A stretch of DNA of 64,000 bases from Geotalea sp. SG265 (GTDB taxonomy: Bacteria > Desulfobacterota > Desulfuromonadia > Geobacterales > Geobacteraceae). This document shows positions 53,936 to 61,643 of the stretch, one piece after another. The translations under genes and the position numbers were made by a program. The notes below the pieces were generated by a model, which saw nothing but the letters and a program-made list of their open reading frames with translations, made no database searches and was not told where the DNA came from. How positions within the stretch are numbered: the stretch's first letter is position 1; each line of letters opens with the position of its first letter. The DNA is taken from contig NZ_JAKZFT010000002.1 in NCBI RefSeq assembly GCF_022808985.1, positions 186,001-250,000 of the forward strand, given 5' to 3'.

Positions 53936-55246
53936 ATGGAGAAGACACAGCTTGAGTCCGCCCGCCAGGGCACAATTACCAAGGAAATGAAGGAAGCGGC
54001 CTTCGCCGAGAGCGTTTCCCCGGAATTCATCCGTGACGGCATAGCTGCAGGGTCGATCATCATCTGCCATAACATCAAGCATGGCAATGGTCGCCCCCTG
54101 GCGGTGGGCAAAGGGCTCCGCACCAAGATCAATGCCAATATCGGCAGTTCCGCCGACGATCTGGACATCGCCAAGGAGTTGGAAAAGGCCCGGGTTGCCG
54201 TCAGGCACGGCGCCGATGCCATCATGGATCTTTCCACCGGCGGCCCCGTCGATGAAATACGGCGCGCCATCATCGCCGAAACTACCGCCTGCATCGGCTC
54301 GGTGCCCCTGTACCAGGCCGCTCTCGATGCGGTCAGGACCAAAAACAAGGCCATCGTCGACATGACCGTGGACGATATTTTCGAGGGAATCATCAAGCAC
54401 GCCGAGGACGGCGTCGACTTCATCACCGTCCACTGCGGCGTCACCAGAAGCACCGTTGAAAGGATGCGCAACGAAGGGAGGATCATGGATGTGGTCTCCC
54501 GCGGCGGTGCCTTCACCATCGAATGGATGACCTACAACAGGAAGGAAAATCCGCTCTTCGAACACTTCGATCGCCTTCTGGAGATCACCAAGGCCTACGA
54601 TATGACCCTTTCCCTGGGCGACGGCTTCCGTCCCGGCTGTCTGGCCGATGCCACCGACCGGGCGCAGATCCATGAACTGATCCTTTTAGGCGAGCTTACC
54701 CAACGAGCCCAGGATTTCGGCGTCCAGGTGATGATCGAGGGTCCCGGTCACATGCCCCTCCACCAGATAGAAGCCAACATCCATCTGCAGAAAAGGCTCT
54801 GCCACGGGGCGCCGTTCTACGTGCTCGGTCCGCTGGTCACCGATATTGCCCCCGGCTACGATCACATCACCAGCGCCATCGGCGGCACCATCGCCGCTGC
54901 CGCAGGCGCCGACTTCCTCTGTTACGTCACCCCCAGCGAACATCTCCGCCTGCCCAGCGTGGACGACGTCAGGGAAGGAGTCATCGCCTCCCGCATCGCC
55001 GGCCACGCCGCCGATATCGTCAAAGGGGTGAAAGGAGCCATGGACAAGGATATCCAGATGGCCCGCTGCCGAAAAAAACTCGACTGGGAAGGCCAATTTG
55101 CCCTGGCCCTCGACCCGGACAAGGCCCGGCGCCTGCGCGCTGAATCGGGCGTTGCCGACCATGGCGCCTGCACCATGTGCGGCGAGTTCTGCGCCTATAA
55201 AGTAATGGACGACGCCATGGAAAAGCAGGCGGCCAAGGCCAAGTAG
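53936..55246 (+). CDS. thiC: Phosphomethylpyrimidine synthase ThiC
   Basis: A 436-residue radical-SAM enzyme. IGSVPLYQAALDA, VDFITVHCGVTRSTVERM, SRGGAFTIEWM, LSLGDGFRPGCLADATDRAQ and VMIEGPGHMPLHQIEANI are conserved. DHITSAIGGTIAAAAGADFLCYVTPSEHLRLP follows, and CTMCGEFCAYK at the C-terminus is the CX2CX4C cluster site. It rearranges aminoimidazole ribotide to HMP-P. AGGAGTAACCT precedes the ATG. Length fits the short bacterial form. Confidence 0.98.
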   Translation: MEKTQLESARQGTITKEMKEAAFAESVSPEFIRDGIAAGSIIICHNIKHGNGRPLAVGKGLRTKINANIGSSADDLDIAKELEKARVAVRHGADAIMDLSTGGPVDEIRRAIIAETTACIGSVPLYQAALDAVRTKNKAIVDMTVDDIFEGIIKHAEDGVDFITVHCGVTRSTVERMRNEGRIMDVVSRGGAFTIEWMTYNRKENPLFEHFDRLLEITKAYDMTLSLGDGFRPGCLADATDRAQIHELILLGELTQRAQDFGVQVMIEGPGHMPLHQIEANIHLQKRLCHGAPFYVLGPLVTDIAPGYDHITSAIGGTIAAAAGADFLCYVTPSEHLRLPSVDDVREGVIASRIAGHAADIVKGVKGAMDKDIQMARCRKKLDWEGQFALALDPDKARRLRAESGVADHGACTMCGEFCAYKVMDDAMEKQAAKAK

Positions 55247-55255
55247 CCCAAATGG

Positions 55256-55283
55256 GTTGACTTGACGCAGGAATTGATATAAT
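55256..55283 (+). promoter_or_regulatory. Sigma-70 promoter of tRNA-Thr
   Basis: TTGACT (55257-55262), a 15-base spacer, TATAAT (55278-55283); the tRNA begins 16 bases later. It starts ten bases after the thiC stop. Confidence 0.8.
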
Positions 55284-55298
55284 AGAATAGCTTCATTT

Positions 55299-55374
55299 GC
55301 CGTTATAGCTCAGATGGTAGAGCAGCTGATTCGTAATCAGCAGGTCAGCGGTTCGATTCCGCTTAACGGCTCCA
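55299..55374 (+). tRNA. tRNA-Thr(CGT)
   Basis: A complete cloverleaf: acceptor GCCGTTA/TAACGGC, D arm GCTC...GAGC, anticodon stem GCTGA/TCAGC around TTCGTAA (anticodon CGT, 55332-55334), T arm AGCGG TTCGATT CCGCT. The encoded end is TCCA, so CCA is genomic. It reads ACG. Confidence 0.98.
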
Positions 55375-55385
55375 GAAAAAGACAA

Positions 55386-55418
55386 GGGTTTACGGCACGC
55401 AGCTGTAAACCCTTTTTG
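55386..55418 (+). terminator. Rho-independent terminator after tRNA-Thr
   Basis: GGGTTTAC, an 11-base loop, GTAAACCC, then TTTTT. A perfect eight-base stem 12 bases after the tRNA. Confidence 0.93.
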
Positions 55419-55561
55419 TTTGCTACAGGTACCAATCATTAGGCGACTATTTTTCTGCCCGGTGGCACCGCAGCCTCGCACGGTACTAACTTCACTGACA
55501 AAGCGGCATATCAGGTCGCTGATCGTTGTTTCCATCAGACCTCCACCTGCCGGCACAGTTC

Positions 55562-56698
55562 TTATGAGTTAATCACCCGGTCCAGATCGGCGATGAGGTC
55601 CTCAGTCTCCTCCAGCCCTACTGACAACCGCACCAGGTTGTCGGTCACCCCACGCGCGGCACGTTCCTCAGCAGGCATGGCCGCATGGGACATCTTCGGC
55701 GGATAGGAAATGATCGTTTCCACGCCGCCTAGACTGACGGCAAATGCTGCACACTCTGCCTTTTCCAGCACCCGGTGGGTCAGTTCCACCGTTTCCAGCT
55801 TGAAAGACAACACCGCCCCCGGCCCCGCCGCCTGGGCATTGTGCACCGCATATCCCGGGTGCTGCTCAAGGCCGGGATAGAAGACCTCCGTCACCCGCCG
55901 CTGTTCGGCCAGCCATTTTGCGACAGCCACTGCACTCTTCTGGCTCTCATCCATCCTGACCCGCAGGGTTTTCAAACCGCGCAGCACCAGCCAGCAATCC
56001 TGGGGACCGAGAATCGCGCCGAAGGCGTTCTGGATGAACTTGATCCGCTTGCCCAACTCCTTGTCCTTGACCACGGCAAAACCGCAGATGACGTCGCTGT
56101 GGCCATTGAGGAACTTGGTGCCGCTGTGGAGGACGATATCGCACCCCAGATCCAGCGGTCTCTGCAGGTAGGGGGTCATGAAAGTATTGTCCACCAGGGT
56201 CAGGAGCCCATGCTCCCTTGCTAAAGCCGCGGCAGCTCGCAGATCGGTAATCTTCAGCAGGGGATTGGATGGTGTTTCCAGGTAGATGGCCTTGGTGGCC
56301 GGAGTGATGGCCTCGGCAATTTTTGCCGGATCGGTGGCATCCACAAAGGTCGATTGGATGCCCAGACGCCTGAATAGGACGGTCAGCACCCGGAAGGCGC
56401 CGCCATAGACATCCTCGCAGACCACCAGGTGGTCACCGGGGGAGAAGAGCAGAAGTACCGAGGAGATGGCCGCCATCCCCGAGGCAAAGGCAAAACCATG
56501 GCTGCCATTCTCCAGAAGCGCCACCGTCTCCTCCAGAGCATCGCGGGTGGGATTGCCCGAGCGGGCATAGTCGTACTTGCCGAAATGATCCACGGACTCC
56601 TGGGCAAAGGTGGATACCTGGTAGATGGGCACCGAAAGCCCGCCGGTATAGGGATCCACGCTGTGTTTGTTGTGAATGATCTTCGTGCCGAACTTCAT
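55562..56698 (-). CDS. Cys/Met-metabolism PLP enzyme (cystathionine beta-lyase/gamma-lyase type)
   Basis: A 378-residue protein of fold type I. LSVPIYQVSTFAQ and YDYARSGNPTRDALE are N-terminal family motifs. FASGMAAISSVLLLF binds PLP phosphate, DNTFMTPYLQRPLDLG carries the PLP Asp, and SGTKFLNGHSD the Schiff-base Lys. SLGGVETIISYP and VRLSVGLEETEDLI close the family pattern. It cleaves or forms cystathionine in the Met/Cys pathway; lyase and synthase cannot be separated by eye. Its ATG overlaps the upstream gene's stop by four bases, so both are under the SAM riboswitch. Confidence 0.9.
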   Translation of the reverse strand: MKFGTKIIHNKHSVDPYTGGLSVPIYQVSTFAQESVDHFGKYDYARSGNPTRDALEETVALLENGSHGFAFASGMAAISSVLLLFSPGDHLVVCEDVYGGAFRVLTVLFRRLGIQSTFVDATDPAKIAEAITPATKAIYLETPSNPLLKITDLRAAAALAREHGLLTLVDNTFMTPYLQRPLDLGCDIVLHSGTKFLNGHSDVICGFAVVKDKELGKRIKFIQNAFGAILGPQDCWLVLRGLKTLRVRMDESQKSAVAVAKWLAEQRRVTEVFYPGLEQHPGYAVHNAQAAGPGAVLSFKLETVELTHRVLEKAECAAFAVSLGGVETIISYPPKMSHAAMPAEERAARGVTDNLVRLSVGLEETEDLIADLDRVINS

Positions 56699-57849
56699 GC
56701 TTCCCCCTTTTCTTCCTGTGTAAATGCCTGTTCCAGATCCGCGATGAGATCGTTGACGTCTTCAATACCCACGGACAACCGCAAGAGGACGTTGTTGATT
56801 CCCAGCCTTGCCCGTATCTCCGGCTGAATGTCCGCATGGGTCTGCAGCTCGGGAAAGGTAACCAGCGTCTCCACACCGCCGAGGCTTTCGGCAAAGGATA
56901 TCAATTTTGTCTTGACCAGGAGCGTCTCCACCAGTGCCGGATCGGTGACCTCGAAGGCGACCATGGCGCCCCATCCTTTTGCCTGAGATTGTAGCAGATT
57001 ATGTCCTGCATGCTCTGAAAGACCGGGGTAATGAACCCTGGCCACCAGGGGATGACGGTCCAGCCACGCCGCCAAGGTTGCCGCATTTTCCTGCTGCCGG
57101 TCCATCCTGACCCCCAGGGTTTTCATCCCCCGGATGACCAGCCAGGAATCTTGTGGGCCGAGCACCGCTCCCACCGAGTTCTGCAGGAAATATATGCGCT
57201 CGGCAAGCTGGGGATCTTTCGCCACCACCAGTCCGGCAATGGTATCGTTGTGCCCTGCAAGATACTTGGAGGCACTGTAGACTGTAATATCCGCTCCCAG
57301 GTCCAGCGGCCTGAGCAGGTACGGCGTCAGGAAGGTATTGTCGACAATATGGAGCAGTTGCCGCTCCCTGCACAGACCGCTCAATGCCCTGATGTCGGCG
57401 ACCTTGAGCAGCGGATTGGTCAGAGACTCGACAAAGAGCGCCTTGGTATTTTGGCGGATAGCCGCTTGTACCGCATTAATCGATGACGTGTCCACATAGG
57501 TAAACTCCAGGCCGTACTGGTGGAAGATCTGCTCGAAAAGCCGGTAGGTCCCGCCATAAAGGTCCTCGGTGACGATGAGATGGTCGCCCCGCTGAAACAA
57601 CAGCAGCAGGTTGGCGATAGCCGCCATTCCCGAAGCGTAGGCAAAGCCCCGCACTCCCCCATCGAGACGGGCAATGCCATCTTCCAGGGATTGCCGGGTG
57701 GGATTGCCCGAGCGGCTGTAATCATAGCCGGTGCTCTGCCCCAGTCCCGGATGCCTGAATGTCGCCGTTTGATAAATCGGGACGGTCACCGCCCCCGTCC
57801 TTGAATCCCAGTCCAGGCCGATCTGTACTGCCTCTGTCGAAATGTGCAT
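56695..57849 (-). CDS. Cys/Met-metabolism PLP enzyme (cystathionine gamma-synthase type)
   Basis: About 384 residues from ATG 57849 (GGGGGTGACGCG upstream). VTVPIYQTATFRHPG, YDYSRSGNPTRQSLE, YASGMAAIANLLLLF, DNTFLTPYLLRPLDLGAD, SASKYLAGHNDTIAG (Schiff-base Lys) and SLGGVETLVTFPELQTHAD are the family motifs. A paralogue of the next gene; as first gene after a SAM-I riboswitch it is probably the enzyme that commits homoserine esters to methionine. The assignment between the two enzymes is by context only. Confidence 0.9.
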   Translation of the reverse strand: MHISTEAVQIGLDWDSRTGAVTVPIYQTATFRHPGLGQSTGYDYSRSGNPTRQSLEDGIARLDGGVRGFAYASGMAAIANLLLLFQRGDHLIVTEDLYGGTYRLFEQIFHQYGLEFTYVDTSSINAVQAAIRQNTKALFVESLTNPLLKVADIRALSGLCRERQLLHIVDNTFLTPYLLRPLDLGADITVYSASKYLAGHNDTIAGLVVAKDPQLAERIYFLQNSVGAVLGPQDSWLVIRGMKTLGVRMDRQQENAATLAAWLDRHPLVARVHYPGLSEHAGHNLLQSQAKGWGAMVAFEVTDPALVETLLVKTKLISFAESLGGVETLVTFPELQTHADIQPEIRARLGINNVLLRLSVGIEDVNDLIADLEQAFTQEEKGEA

Positions 57850-57908
57850 CGCGTCACCCCCTTGTTTTCTCACCAATGCGCGCCCCTTGTGATTTGGAAC
57901 CGCAAAAA

Positions 57909-57938
57909 CAAAAAATCCCCTTCCGGGGCAGGAAGAGG
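57909..57938 (-). terminator. Riboswitch-controlled terminator (expression platform)
   Basis: On the minus strand CCTCTTCC, loop TGCCCC, GGAAGGGG, then ATTTTTTG. An eight-pair stem placed between the SAM aptamer and the first gene. The upstream GGAAGAG is complementary to part of it, as expected for an anti-terminator switch. Confidence 0.82.
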
Positions 57939-57959
57939 ATCTGGTGAGCTTTTCTCTTC

Positions 57960-58061
57960 CTTATCTCCCGAAACCTAAGTTTCGCAGGATTTGGCACCTT
58001 CCCTTTCGGGGGTTGCCGCGACGTCACAGGGCCGGTCCCTCAGTCGCTCTTGATAAGAATG
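57960..58061 (-). ncRNA. SAM-I (S-box) riboswitch
   Basis: On the minus strand: CTTATCAAGAGCGAC, then GAGGGACCGGCCC, TGACGTCGCGGCAACC, GGAAGGTGCCAAATCCTGC and the closing GGAGATAAG. All conserved blocks of the SAM-I aptamer are present, including the CUUAUC/GAUAAG closing helix, the GAGGGA and CGGCAACC internal loops and the GUGC-AAUCC-GC segment. It should switch the two Cys/Met enzyme genes off when SAM is plentiful. Confidence 0.96.
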
Positions 58062-58117
58062 GTTTTTATTCAGTTGTTGGTTTGTTTACTGCTTCACTTG
58101 CAGTACAGCGTACACAA

Positions 58118-58146
58118 AGGCTACCAAGGTGATAGTCTTATGTCAA
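58118..58146 (-). promoter_or_regulatory. Sigma-70 promoter of the SAM-riboswitch operon
   Basis: On the minus strand TTGACA (58146-58141), a 17-base spacer, TAGCCT (58123-58118). It overlaps the last bases of the Smr-domain gene upstream and puts the start of RNA about 50 bases before the aptamer. Confidence 0.7.
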
Positions 58147-58850
58147 TCATTTTTTCCTGATTGTGCCACTTTATTCTTGTCCTTGAGAAAAACGACGAAA
58201 GCACCATTTCCCCCCATCTGGCGCGGAGCAGGCGCATATTCGGCAACCATCTCCTTCCCTTTGTCGCGCAGCCAGCCGGCAACGGCCGCCTGCAATACCG
58301 GCTCGCCGGGAGAATTGTTCCCTTTGCCGGAAATGACCAGCACCGCTTTCTGGGAGCGGTTGTAGGCTCCGGTCACGAAGCGGGCCAGGTTTTCCAGTGC
58401 CTCATCTCTGGTCAGACCATGCAGATCCAGCTGAAAATCGATGCGGATCGCCCCGCGCTTGAGCTGCCGTAACCTGTTCTGGTTCAGGGGCCGCAGGGGC
58501 TCAACATCGTCAGGCAGTTCATCCTGGAAGACCACATCCATCTCCAGCTTTTCCAGGGCCTGGAGAAAAATCTTCCTTTCGCTCTCCTCAATCCGCTGCA
58601 CCGCAGGCGGCTTCGGTGATGCCCCCTTGCCCGGTGCCTTGGCCTCCCCCTCCAGTCGCGCCACGTCGGCCACTTCGCGGAGAAACAGCGCCAGATCATC
58701 ATCGATGGCAGGGGGCGGCTTGACGGCAGGAGGGGCAGCCGGCTTCGCAGGGCCAACGGCCTTTTTCGTTTCCAGCCCCTTCAAGGATTTAAAGGGGTTA
58801 TGGGAAAAGCTGCCTTCCTTCGGCAGAGCTCCTTTTTTCTCTTTCTTCAT
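58143..58850 (-). CDS. Smr-domain protein
   Basis: About 235 residues. The first 110 are low-complexity, Pro/Ala/Lys-rich (KKAVGPAKPAAPPAVKPPP) with a helical stretch. Residues 135-225 are an Smr domain: IDFQLDLHGLTRDEALENLARF (HGLT), VLVISGKGNNSPGEPVLQAAVAGWL (GKG loop) and GGNGAFVVFL. Smr domains are DNA or RNA nicking/binding modules; stand-alone bacterial forms can act on mRNA in ribosome rescue. ATG 58850 lacks a close ribosome site, so the start may differ. It is downstream of the OmpA-like gene. Confidence 0.85.
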   Translation of the reverse strand: MKKEKKGALPKEGSFSHNPFKSLKGLETKKAVGPAKPAAPPAVKPPPAIDDDLALFLREVADVARLEGEAKAPGKGASPKPPAVQRIEESERKIFLQALEKLEMDVVFQDELPDDVEPLRPLNQNRLRQLKRGAIRIDFQLDLHGLTRDEALENLARFVTGAYNRSQKAVLVISGKGNNSPGEPVLQAAVAGWLRDKGKEMVAEYAPAPRQMGGNGAFVVFLKDKNKVAQSGKND

Positions 58851-58917
58851 CCAGTACCAGAAGGAGCCGATGGGCTCCAGTCCTTTCAGATAGTGGCGAC
58901 CAGAGTCGGCAGTCCGG

Positions 58918-59781
58918 CTATTCTTTGGGAACGAGGATAATTTCGATACGCCGGTTCTTGGCTTTGCCTTCCCGTGAAGTATTGTCGGCAACGGGCTTGA
59001 ACTCCCCGTAGGCGATGGCCGACAGGTTGAGGGGATCTATACCCTGCTGCTGTAGATACCGGGTAACATTAATGGCACGGGCAGCGGAAAGTTCCCAGTT
59101 GGTGGGATATTTTTTGGCGAGTGCGCCGACAATCTGGTCGTTGTCAGTATGCCCTTCAATGCGGATCGCCTTATCCTTGATATTTTTGACGATGTCGACG
59201 ACCTTCTGCAGGACGACGAGCCCTTCGGGCTTCACTTCCGCCTTGCCTGAGTCGAAAAGAACGGCATCCACCATATTCACCGTCAGCTTTCCCTTCAGCT
59301 CGGAGATGGTCACCTGCCCCTGGGATATCTCGCTCTTCATCTTCTCAAGCAGATCCTCATAGGTCTTGCTGGTCTTCTGGACCTCTTCCTCCTTGGCCTT
59401 CTTCAGGTTCGCTATCTCATCCTTAAGCGCAGCGTTTTCCCCCTCAAGGGCGGCAATCTTCTGCCTCAGGTCGGCAATATTCTTCGAGAGCGTATCCGAC
59501 TTTGCCTTCAGCACCTTGTCCAGTTCCTTGTTGTCGGCCAGAAGTTTTTCCTTTTCCTTGGTTGCCGTGTTCAAATCCTTGCTCAATTTCTCAACCGTGG
59601 ATTTCAATGTATCATTCTCTGCCGACAGGACCTTATATTGCTGCTGCAGCGAGGTCAGGCTCTTATCCAGGGATTCCGCCTCTTCCACCTTTTTAAGATA
59701 TTTGCCCTCGCCCACCAGGCACCCTGATAGTCCGAGAGAAAGCAGTAACACCGTTACCAGTAAGCAGACCTTTTTCACCAT
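58918..59781 (-). CDS. OmpA-family peptidoglycan-binding lipoprotein with long coiled coil
   Basis: About 287 residues. ATG 59781 follows AAAGGAGGAGG. The signal peptide ends in the lipobox LSGC. Residues 25-165 are an unbroken coiled coil (KSLTSLQQQYKVLSAENDTL; IADLRQKIAALEGENAALKDEI). Residues 170-287 are an OmpA_C domain: LFDSGKAEVKPEGL, IRIEGHTDNDQIVG, NWELSAARAINVTRYLQQQGI and AKNRRIEIILVP. An outer-membrane-anchored tether to the cell wall. It follows the PilZ gene in the same unit. Confidence 0.93.
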   Translation of the reverse strand: MVKKVCLLVTVLLLSLGLSGCLVGEGKYLKKVEEAESLDKSLTSLQQQYKVLSAENDTLKSTVEKLSKDLNTATKEKEKLLADNKELDKVLKAKSDTLSKNIADLRQKIAALEGENAALKDEIANLKKAKEEEVQKTSKTYEDLLEKMKSEISQGQVTISELKGKLTVNMVDAVLFDSGKAEVKPEGLVVLQKVVDIVKNIKDKAIRIEGHTDNDQIVGALAKKYPTNWELSAARAINVTRYLQQQGIDPLNLSAIAYGEFKPVADNTSREGKAKNRRIEIILVPKE

Positions 59782-59892
59782 GATCAACCTCCTCCTTTGT
59801 TTGGGCGGCCGCCAGCAACACTGGGGCACCTGTAACTTCAAACGATCATCCGGCAAGGGAATTAGGAGCTTTCCAAAGGCATGGGGTGACAA

Positions 59893-60249
59893 TCAAGGAG
59901 AGCCAGGCCCTTCGCCGACAATTTCCCTCAAACTTTCCGCTTCTTCATGGCCGCCCGTGGCGCGTTTCTCACAGAGCACCGAATCCATGTCGATCCTCCT
60001 GAAACTGAGGCCGACTCCCGTATCGGTACTGCGGACGACAGTCGCCGGGATGGTAAAGGAAAATTTTTCCTCAGCCCCCCTGAAGATGATGCTGACCTTT
60101 ACCGGTTCATCGACGGCTACGGCCCGGGCAGTCTTGACAAACATCCCCTTGAGACTCAGGTCCGCCACTTCTCCCGTAAATGTTTCATCGTTCCAGGTAA
60201 TCTGCGCATCTGCCTTGCATTGGAATCGGTCGAATTTTCTTTGGGTCAC
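59893..60249 (-). CDS. PilZ-domain protein (c-di-GMP receptor)
   Basis: The protein has 118 residues. RKFDR (residues 4-8) is the RxxxR motif and DLSLKGMFVKT the D/NxSxxG motif; both are needed to bind c-di-GMP. The strands ADAQITWNDETF, PVKVSIIFRG and VGLSFRRID complete the barrel. The start is GTG 60249. First gene of the leftward unit with the OmpA lipoprotein and Smr protein, and divergent from a diguanylate cyclase gene that could make its ligand. Confidence 0.92.
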   Translation of the reverse strand: MTQRKFDRFQCKADAQITWNDETFTGEVADLSLKGMFVKTARAVAVDEPVKVSIIFRGAEEKFSFTIPATVVRSTDTGVGLSFRRIDMDSVLCEKRATGGHEEAESLREIVGEGPGSP

Positions 60250-60327
60250 GAAGCTGATCCTTTCTTGCCCACACCTTTGGCGGTCAAAAAAACGCTGTCA
60301 GGTTACCACATCTTCAGGTAAAGCGAA

Positions 60328-60356
60328 AGTATACTTATCCGGCGCTACTGTGTCAC
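60328..60356 (-). promoter_or_regulatory. Sigma-70 promoter of the PilZ operon
   Basis: On the minus strand GTGACA (60356-60351), a 17-base spacer, TATACT (60333-60328); about 78 bases upstream of the GTG start. One mismatch to the -35 and one to the -10 consensus. Confidence 0.7.
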
Positions 60357-60530
60357 TAATTTGACTTTCACGGCGATATTGAAATTATTCTCGTGGAAGG
60401 AGATTATGGGTAAATGCCGATGAAATCAGCATTCAGCAGTACTACAACAGAAACGGCAAACATATTGCATAAAGAGTGTCACTTCACCATTCCTCAGCCA
60501 TTTCAGCTGCAATTCCAGGAGTGATCGACC

Positions 60531-61580
60531 ATGGAAAAGGAACAGATGCTCTCCTCTGCAGAAAACGGCGACCGGTTCGGTCCGGCCGGCGTTAACGACG
60601 ACGTTGCCACCCAGGGGCCCAACCTCATCCGGCAGCTGAACGAGGCACTGTTCCTTACAAAATTCATGGGGGCAGTCAATGCCAGCCTCGACCCCGACGA
60701 TGTCTGTGCCATAGCCTCAAGGGTGCTTTTCGATTTCATTGCCTATCGCCGGATCGTCTTCACCCTGTCCCTGGATGGAGGCTGCAAAACCTTCACCTTC
60801 TCGCCACAGGAAGAAAAGCTCGCCGAGGAAAGTTTCCGCAGGGCCACACGCTGTTTCACATTTCAGCTGCCGGAAAAGATCGGGAAGGTTGAAATCTGCC
60901 TCGACAGGGAGGCGGTGGGCAGCTTCTCCCGGCCTTTTCTTGCTGCCGTCACCGAAAACTTCGCCCAAGCGCTCAAGAACTCCATGGAGTTCTATAGAGT
61001 CAAGGAACTGGCAATGCGCGACGGCTTGACGGGGCTCTACAACCGGCGGGTTTTCGATGAGATTCTCACCATCGAAGGGGGGTTGCACAAGCTGATGCCC
61101 CTGTCACTGCTACTCCTGGATATGGATGATTTCAAGCAGGTCAACGATACCTTCGGCCATGCAGCCGGCGACCAGGTACTGGCAACATTCGGCACCATTC
61201 TCAGGGAAAGCTGCCGGGGAGCGGACTTGGTCGCACGCTATGGAGGAGAGGAATTCGCCATCATTCTGCCTGCCACACCATCGACCAAGGCCACGGAAAT
61301 CGCCCAGCGAATGAGGATGCGCTTCGCGGCAACGACCTTCGCCTTTGAAGGCCAGCACTTCTGCCAGACCGTCAGTATCGGCATTGCCTGTACCTTCGAT
61401 ACGAAAAAAATACCGATCAGCGAATTGGTGCATCGTGCCGATATGGCCCTGTACCGGGCAAAACGGGAAGGAAAGAACAGGGTCTGCATCCACACGGAAA
61501 AGAGCAATGCCCTGGCGAAAGCATGTAGAAAGACACCGGAAACCGTCAGCGAAGCTCTGCTGGTAGCCGGCAATCTCTAG
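60531..61580 (+). CDS. Diguanylate cyclase (GGDEF domain)
   Basis: A 349-residue protein. Residues 35-155 are a diverged GAF-like sensor (VNASLDPDDVCAIASRVLFDFIAYRRIVFTL). Residues 160-325 are GGDEF: DGLTGLYNRRVFDEIL, LLLLDMDDFKQVNDTFGHAAGDQVL and ARYGGEEFAIILP (active site 238-242). The product-inhibition I-site RGAD is at 229-232, five residues before GGEEF. No membrane segment, so it is cytoplasmic and probably active. AGGAGTG precedes the ATG. It is divergent from the PilZ gene. Confidence 0.94.
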   Translation: MEKEQMLSSAENGDRFGPAGVNDDVATQGPNLIRQLNEALFLTKFMGAVNASLDPDDVCAIASRVLFDFIAYRRIVFTLSLDGGCKTFTFSPQEEKLAEESFRRATRCFTFQLPEKIGKVEICLDREAVGSFSRPFLAAVTENFAQALKNSMEFYRVKELAMRDGLTGLYNRRVFDEILTIEGGLHKLMPLSLLLLDMDDFKQVNDTFGHAAGDQVLATFGTILRESCRGADLVARYGGEEFAIILPATPSTKATEIAQRMRMRFAATTFAFEGQHFCQTVSIGIACTFDTKKIPISELVHRADMALYRAKREGKNRVCIHTEKSNALAKACRKTPETVSEALLVAGNL

Positions 61581-61643
61581 ACCGGCCCCTTCCTGACGCA
61601 GCTCCGCGCCACCAACCTCTTCTCAACCCTTAAAAATTGGCGA

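Noticed and set aside
52622-54673. 683-codon minus-strand frame opposite thiED and thiC
   Set aside because: It lies wholly antisense to two clear enzyme genes and its composition (Gly/Asp/Val-rich, no domain) is that of a shadow frame in G+C-rich DNA.
55293-55556. Minus-strand open frame overlapping the tRNA
   Set aside because: Its C-terminus (NRTADLLITNQLLYHLSYNG) is the antisense translation of tRNA-Thr, a well-known false protein; no ribosome site or family.
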